Source: Helicobacteraceae bacterium (GTDB lineage Bacteria; Campylobacterota; Campylobacteria; Campylobacterales; Helicobacteraceae). Taken from it: DNA of 6,438 nt. Position 1 is the first letter of the stretch. Every line of letters begins with the position of its first letter. A program made the translations under genes and the position numbers. Shown piece by piece: positions 6,060 through 6,438 of this stretch. Where the stretch lies: NCBI GenBank assembly GCA_900770765.1, contig CAAGLK010000039.1, forward strand, positions 1 through 6,438. The letters are read 5' to 3'. The notes under the pieces were generated by a model. That model made no database searches. It saw nothing but the letters and a program-made list of their open reading frames with translations, and was not told the origin of the DNA.

Positions 6060-6438
6060 TTGAGAGTATTTGCACGATTTATTGAAAGTGATAGCTTTCA
6101 ATATCGGCTTGATACATTATTGCAATTTAGAGATAGTTGGGATTTGATTGGCAATATTGTTTTAGCTAATCCAGGTAGTGCAGAGCCTATGGATAAAGAT
6201 ATTTCAAAAAGCACATTGCTTGATATTGCACGCTTTTGGAGTAAATATGGACAAAATGCTAAATTTTACGCTAATCAATGGTTTGAGTTTAAGCCAAATT
6301 CCACAATGCGTTATATAGAAAAGCTTTTTAACGGATTTTATACGCACGGCACAAGACGGCAGCTAAATGGCGTAATTTCGCTATCTAATTGCTTTAATGC
6401 AAGAAATCAAAATTTACGCGAAGCTATAAAAATCTTGA
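6060..6438 (+). CDS. Unrecognised protein, N-terminal part (3' truncated by window)
   Basis: The frame is open for 126 codons from TTG at 6060 to the window edge. It begins RVFARFIESDSFQYRLD and contains VLANPGSAEPM, a Tyr/Trp/Phe-rich FYANQWFEF, and ISLSNCFNARNQNLREA. The composition looks like a real soluble protein: mixed charges, aromatic residues and codon use like its neighbours. I do not firmly recognise it. The NPGSA block followed later by a (N/S)NxFNxRNQNL block faintly recalls DUF1643-type proteins (NPSxAD ... NLFxxRxTxP); this is a guess. It starts three bases after the guaA stop and in the same frame as guaA, so it is probably co-transcribed and translationally coupled. The TTG start is inferred from the GGGAG upstream and from the position of the conserved-looking blocks, which leave no room for a much later start. 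Confidence 0.65.
   Translation, partial: MRVFARFIESDSFQYRLDTLLQFRDSWDLIGNIVLANPGSAEPMDKDISKSTLLDIARFWSKYGQNAKFYANQWFEFKPNSTMRYIEKLFNGFYTHGTRRQLNGVISLSNCFNARNQNLREAIKIL

Overview
The window is AT-rich bacterial DNA (GC estimated by eye in the mid-to-high 30s percent). All genes lie on the + strand and are tightly packed. The protein sequences point to Campylobacterota, most likely a Helicobacter. The GMP synthase ATP-PPase and dimerisation domains closely resemble what I remember of Helicobacter GuaA. A HemJ C-terminus, an ArgH, a UbiE/MenG methyltransferase with no menaquinone genes of the classical Men type nearby, and extended TATAAT -10 elements without a clear -35 all fit. I ran no database search.

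Layout. Bases 1-109 hold the last 35 codons of hemJ, an inner-membrane haem-biosynthesis oxidase. Next come argH (119-1537, TTG start), ubiE/menG (1537-2253, sharing one base with argH) and an ArsB-type permease (2254-3513, starting on the base after the ubiE stop). The spacing and lack of terminators suggest one transcript with translational coupling. A 74-base gap follows, with a candidate sigma-70-type promoter for guaA (3588-6056). Three bases after guaA an unrecognised reading frame begins at a probable TTG (6060) and runs off the window. No gene-free stretch reaches 300 bases.

How the genes relate. They are mostly housekeeping enzymes from different pathways: haem, arginine, menaquinone and guanine nucleotide synthesis, plus metalloid efflux. 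The transcript looks like a convenience grouping rather than one pathway.

The notable item is guaA. It encodes 822 residues where about 510-525 is usual. About 300 extra residues sit exactly between the glutamine amidotransferase domain and the ATP-PPase P-loop. They hold a complete-looking GNAT N-acetyltransferase domain (YjaB-like) flanked by two low-complexity linkers. All catalytic motifs of GMP synthase and the acetyl-CoA-binding motif of the GNAT are present, so this looks like a functional three-activity fusion and not a broken gene. A second pattern is genome-style: the word GAATC/GATTC is strongly over-represented (about 59 by hand count), in all reading frames and both orientations, and it is dense in the linkers of the guaA insertion.
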